This document shows positions 60,870 through 64,000 of a stretch of 64,000 bases of DNA, in pieces. The stretch lies in contig NZ_JBDZDR010000006.1 in assembly GCF_040049255.1 (NCBI RefSeq), forward strand, positions 236,885 to 300,884, written 5' to 3'. The translations under genes and the position numbers were made by a program. The notes beneath the pieces are model-generated. The model had not been told where the DNA came from and made no database searches. It saw nothing but the letters and a program-made list of their open reading frames with translations. Source of the stretch: Pseudaminobacter sp040049255. Lineage in GTDB: Bacteria > Pseudomonadota > Alphaproteobacteria > Rhizobiales > Rhizobiaceae. Position 1 is the first letter of the stretch. The number at the start of each line of letters is the position of its first letter.

Positions 60870-61648
60870 GCCGGAGCCGACGGACCCATTCGCAATACCA
60901 TCGCACAACATGTCGGATGCGCTCTCCGATGAAAGTCTTCAGTTCCCGGCGGACACGCTGGCGATCCTCCTCTTCCGATGTCGGTACGCAAACAATCGCA
61001 CAGACCCGTGGTTCGCCCCTTTAATGATCTCCATCGAGAAAGTTGGGCGCCCTCATCTTTCCAGAGCTAAGGGTGCCGGTCTCTCCTCATGGAATCTAGA
61101 CGTAACTGCCGGCAGCCGGGGGAACCTCATGGCCCAGAGCCGTGAGGACACGAGCCCAGTGATGAGTCGATGCCGATCAGGCGCCAGCAAGGATGTAAAG
61201 AATGTGACAGCGTCGGGACGCAACTTCCGGGCACAGCCAATGTGCCCTCCGCGTCAAGGCCGCGCACCTGAAAGCCTGCTTGGCGACATCCAGATTGACT
61301 GTGCAAACCTCTATGACGGCTCTCCCATGTGACTTTCGTCAGCCACACTTTGGCACATTGCGATGCCGGAAGTGGAGACCGTCCGCCACGTCAGGTCAGA
61401 CTGCTGTCGACGGCAACAACGTATCGCTACCCAACTTCGCAACTCGCCAACCCGGAGTACGCCGAGCATAAAAAGTCAAAAGCTACCGCAGCTTATATAC
61501 TTTGCACATTGCTACCTAAATTAACCATCCGACTGCTTACCTAACATAAGTTTAACGGTTTTAGGATAGTTTGTGCAGGATTCCCCTGGACGCGGATAGG
61601 TTATTTTAGTTGTCGTCATTCTCGCGTTTTGGCAGGAGGAAGCAGTAT
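60870..61648. other. Gene-poor stretch with promoter-like end
   Basis: No convincing gene in nearly 780 bp. Open frames present (for example 60910-61332 plus) show no family features. From about 61480 the sequence becomes AT-rich and leads into the exported-protein gene at 61649, whose promoter should lie there. Confidence 0.4.
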
Positions 61649-62170
61649 ATGTGTGGCATCACCAAGGGCATAAAGGGCACAGCATTATTCGGCATGCTGA
61701 TATGTTCGAGCTCTGTATGGGCTCAGGGCCAGTTCTCTGCCGCGTTTTCAGATCCCGCTTGGGATGGTGTCGCTGTGCCCTCTGGGCAGCAATGCTCGCG
61801 CCAAGGCGGAAACGGGGCGACTCCACCGATTGACGTGAGCGATCTTCCTGATGGTACTGCAGAAATCCATCTATCATTTAACGACGAAAGCTATGAGGCC
61901 ATGAATAATGGCGGGCATGGCGTACTCGGATTTAGAGTATCATTGGGGGAGCGGTCCGTAAGCTTACCTTCGGTTCCGGGTGCTACTGATGACCTACCGG
62001 AAAGTGTAAGGATCGTAACTGCAAATGCAACTTCTGGAGATTGGCTGACGCCAGGTTACATGCCTCCGTGTTCCGGCGGCAGGGGCAATAATTACTCCGT
62101 TGATGTTATAGCGGTTGATTCCGCGGGATCCGAAATGGCACGAATTCGCGTTCCACTGGGAGCGTATTAG
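61649..62170 (+). CDS. Exported YbhB/PEBP-like protein
   Basis: A 173-residue protein with a signal peptide (GTALFGMLICSSSVWAQ before GQFSAAF). The mature part, PAWDGVAVPSGQQCSRQGGNGATPPIDVSDLPDGTAEIHLSFND and NNGGHGVLGFRVSL, suggests a phosphatidylethanolamine-binding-like (YbhB) fold, though the match is from memory of the pattern and weak. GGAGGAAGCAG precedes ATG 61649. Base composition is more AT-rich than the neighbourhood and it sits between mobile relics, which suggests recent acquisition. Function unknown. Confidence 0.6.
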   Translation: MCGITKGIKGTALFGMLICSSSVWAQGQFSAAFSDPAWDGVAVPSGQQCSRQGGNGATPPIDVSDLPDGTAEIHLSFNDESYEAMNNGGHGVLGFRVSLGERSVSLPSVPGATDDLPESVRIVTANATSGDWLTPGYMPPCSGGRGNNYSVDVIAVDSAGSEMARIRVPLGAY

Positions 62171-62337
62171 GCGGAGTAAATTTCTGCGGGCTGTATTCGG
62201 GATTCAATTCGCGTCATCATCTGCTCGCTAGGCGATATGTCGGCTAGTGCGGTTCCTATTGACTGAATCGATGTGGGATTCCCTTGACGACCAAGGTGTG
62301 ACTCAAGGTGCTGGCTGGAAGAGGAGGCCAGCATCTG

Positions 62338-62934
62338 ATGACACGACCTCTTTCGAATGATCTTCGTGAGCGCGTTGTGGGGGCGGTTCTCTGGCCGGCG
62401 AGAGTTGCCGGTCGGTCGCGGCTCGTTTCGGCATTGCCATATCCTCGGCGGTGAAGTGGTCTCAGCGTTACCGTTCGCGCGGGTCTGTCGCGCCGGGCAA
62501 GATGGGCGGCCACCGCAAGCGGGTTCTGGAGCGACATCGCACATTCATCGTGGAACGCATCACCCAGACACCGCACCTGACGCTGCACGGGCTGAAGGCG
62601 GAACTTGCGGCGCGTGAGGTGAAGGTGTCGCAAGACATGGTGTGGCGGTTCCTGCGGCGCGAGGCTGCGGTTCAAAAAAACACTGTTCGCCCTTGAGCAG
62701 GCCCGCGCCGGCGACAGCGCTGGCGATCCTGGCAGGCCGGGCTCGATCCTCGACGGCTGGTTTTCATCGATGAGACCTGGATCAAGACCAACATGGCGCC
62801 GCTGCGCGGCTGGGGGCCGAAGGGCAAGCGCCTGCGCGGCTTCGCCCCGCATGGCCACTGGCACACGCTGACGTTCCTCGGCGCCCTGCGCTGCGATCGG
62901 CTTGTCGCGCCTTGCGTCTTCGACGGGCCGGTCG
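62338..62934 (+). pseudogene. IS630-family transposase, frameshifted and truncated
   Basis: MTRPLSNDLRERVV starts the N-terminal helix-turn-helix, but the frame must shift near 62395 to continue SVAARFGIAISSAVKWSQRYR, near 62680 for RFKKTLFALEQAR, and again near 62710 for LVFIDETWIKTNMAPLRGWGPKGKRL (DDE Asp with the ETW motif). The C-terminal Asp and Glu part is missing after CVFDGPV. At least three lesions make it inactive. Upstream 62271-62337 may hold the left end. Confidence 0.75.
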
Positions 62935-63005
62935 CGCGCGAGCGCCGGCGCTTCGGCTATCGGCGTCTGCACGTCCTGCTCCGGCGATTGGGCCATGTCG
63001 TGAAC
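62935..63005 (+). mobile_element. IS3-family OrfB sliver
   Basis: In frame after the IS630 relic, ARERRRFGYRRLHVLLRRLGHVVN matches the RRFGYRRLHVLLRREG-x-VN segment of IS3-type OrfB transposases. About 24 residues survive, then the IS110 element begins. Confidence 0.6.
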
Positions 63006-63020
63006 GACATGGCGAGCGCG

Positions 63021-64000
63021 ATGTCGACATATGTAGGCCTGGATGTTTCGCAGAAAGAGACTGAGATTTGTGTGGTGGATGTCGAGGGACGTCGGATTTG
63101 GCGAGGCAAGTGCCGGACGGAGCCGAACAGCATCGCTGTCGCACTTAGAGAGCATGCTGACGCCGCTGTCAGGATCGGCATGGAGACTGGTCCACTCTCA
63201 ATCTGGCTTTGGCGCGAACTGCGGGCGCTCGGTCTCAAGGTCGACTGCATCCATGCTCGCCGGGTCGCGGCTGCGCTGTCGCTGCAGGTGAACAAAACCG
63301 ATGCCAACGACGCGCATGGCATTGCGCAGGTCGTGCGCTCGGGTTGGTATCGCGCCGTTGCGGTGAAGAGCCTGGCGAGTTGTCGCATACGAGCAATTCT
63401 GACGGCGCGCGGTCAGCTGGTATCCATCAGGACAACCCTGTCGAACCAGATCCGCGGTTTGCTGAAGACATTCGGCGTTGTTCTCGCTCCCGGGAAGGGA
63501 GGAACGTTCGATGAGATGGTGTTGTCGAGGTGCCCCGAAGACGCGTTAGTACGGTCCGCAATCGAGGCGCTGCTTTGCGCCTGGCGCGTTGCTGGTGAAC
63601 GCCAACGCGCGCTCGATGCGCAGCTCATTCGTATAGCCAGGGCAAGCGAGGTATGTCATCGAATGACCAGCGTTCCCGGAGTGGGCGCGATCACCGCGTT
63701 GACCTTCGCGACGACAATCGATGATCCAAAACGCTTTGGCCGATCAACCGATGTCGGTGCTTACTTGGGCCTAACGCCTAGACGCTACCAATCGGGAGAG
63801 GTCGATATCGCCGGTCGCATCTCCAAGTCGGGCGATCGTGCTGCCCGCAGCTTGCTGTTCGAGGCCGCCAATACGTTGCTGACGCGAGTCAAAAAGGATA
63901 GCGATTTGCGCCAATGGGGCTTGGCTCTCATGATCCGGATCGGCGCCAAGAAAGCAAAGGTCGCCGTTGCCCGTAAGCTCGCAGTCATCCTGCATTGCAT
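63021..64000 (+). CDS. IS110-family transposase (partial, runs off window)
   Basis: The frame is open from ATG 63021 to the end, 326 codons. The N-terminal DEDD-type domain shows GLDVSQKETEICVVD (Asp8), GMETGPLSIWL (Glu) and NKTDANDAHGIAQVV (Asp pair). The C-terminal Transposase_20 domain shows VPGVGAITALTFATTI and GAYLGLTPRRYQSGE. No stop or frameshift is seen, so the element may be functional. IS110 enzymes recombine DNA guided by a bridge RNA encoded at one end of the element. Immediately upstream, ATGTCG-TGAA-CGACAT (62995-63010) and the palindrome ATGTCGACAT (63021-63030) may belong to its end. Confidence 0.9.
   Translation, partial: MSTYVGLDVSQKETEICVVDVEGRRIWRGKCRTEPNSIAVALREHADAAVRIGMETGPLSIWLWRELRALGLKVDCIHARRVAAALSLQVNKTDANDAHGIAQVVRSGWYRAVAVKSLASCRIRAILTARGQLVSIRTTLSNQIRGLLKTFGVVLAPGKGGTFDEMVLSRCPEDALVRSAIEALLCAWRVAGERQRALDAQLIRIARASEVCHRMTSVPGVGAITALTFATTIDDPKRFGRSTDVGAYLGLTPRRYQSGEVDIAGRISKSGDRAARSLLFEAANTLLTRVKKDSDLRQWGLALMIRIGAKKAKVAVARKLAVILHC

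Noticed and set aside
62672..62690. A-run in the IS630 relic as a programmed frameshift site
   Set aside because: The run contains A-AAA-AAC, but a -1 shift leads to the wrong frame; the conserved frame needs +1, and other frameshifts exist, so decay is simpler.

Overview
The window reads as high-GC DNA from an alphaproteobacterium of the Hyphomicrobiales (Rhizobium/Mesorhizobium-like). This rests on gene content and codon use: CUT2-type sugar ABC modules, a RirA-like Rrf2 regulator, an Omp25/31-type porin and an exopolysaccharide cluster laid out like the Sinorhizobium meliloti galactoglucan (exp/wg) locus. The species cannot be fixed from sequence alone. No rRNA, tRNA or CRISPR array was seen.

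Region 1 (1-22.2 kb, almost all minus strand) is a catabolic island. A compact, partly overlapping operon runs from 21072 down to 9688: CUT2 permease, periplasmic binding protein, a permease fused to a six-bladed-propeller SMP-30/strictosidine-synthase-like domain, a stand-alone propeller protein, a CUT2 ATPase, an acyl-CoA synthetase fused to an enoyl-CoA hydratase, and an acyl-CoA dehydrogenase. A divergent AraC regulator (21293-22234) faces it. Further down lie a tandem-TetR regulator, two SDR dehydrogenases, a thiolase, a second acyl-CoA ligase, another TetR, and a second permease/binding-protein pair that runs off the left end. Together they suggest uptake of an unidentified sugar- or lactone-like or alicyclic compound, CoA activation and beta-oxidation-type breakdown. 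Two near-identical GTAC-N4-GTAC sites sit 65-70 bp before two of the genes. A truncated SDR and a frameshifted thiolase tail show decay at the left end.

Region 2 (22.5-52.1 kb) is an exopolysaccharide synthesis and export cluster centred on a MarR-type regulator (36265-36846, ExpG/WggR-like). Leftward are a GT4 enzyme, then a long operon with an unknown protein, a bifunctional GT2-GT4, two pyruvyl-transferase-family paralogues, an exported glycoside-hydrolase-like protein, an alpha/beta-hydrolase-like protein and the four dTDP-L-rhamnose genes (rfbA, C, B, D). Rightward are a type I secretion ABC protein and membrane fusion protein, a small RTX calcium-binding protein, then glycosyltransferases, a methyltransferase, a third pyruvyl-transferase-family protein and galU. 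A palindrome with half-sites TTTACTTCAAA/TTTGAAGTAAA is perfect in the marR/secretion intergenic region. It recurs, diverged, before the leftward operon and before the RTX gene, which points to one regulon.

Region 3 (52.3-54.2 kb) holds an alpha-oxoamine-synthase-type PLP enzyme and a small outer-membrane beta-barrel protein. Region 4 (54.2-64 kb) is a genomic scrapyard around one intact block: a His-rich P1B-type metal ATPase, a cytochrome c556-like protein and a RirA-like regulator. Around these lie fragments of a Tn3-type transposase, a FecCD permease, HupE/UreJ, an intradiol dioxygenase and an aldehyde dehydrogenase whose two pieces point in opposite directions. At the right end are a frameshifted IS630 transposase, a sliver of an IS3 OrfB, and an IS110-family transposase that runs off the window.
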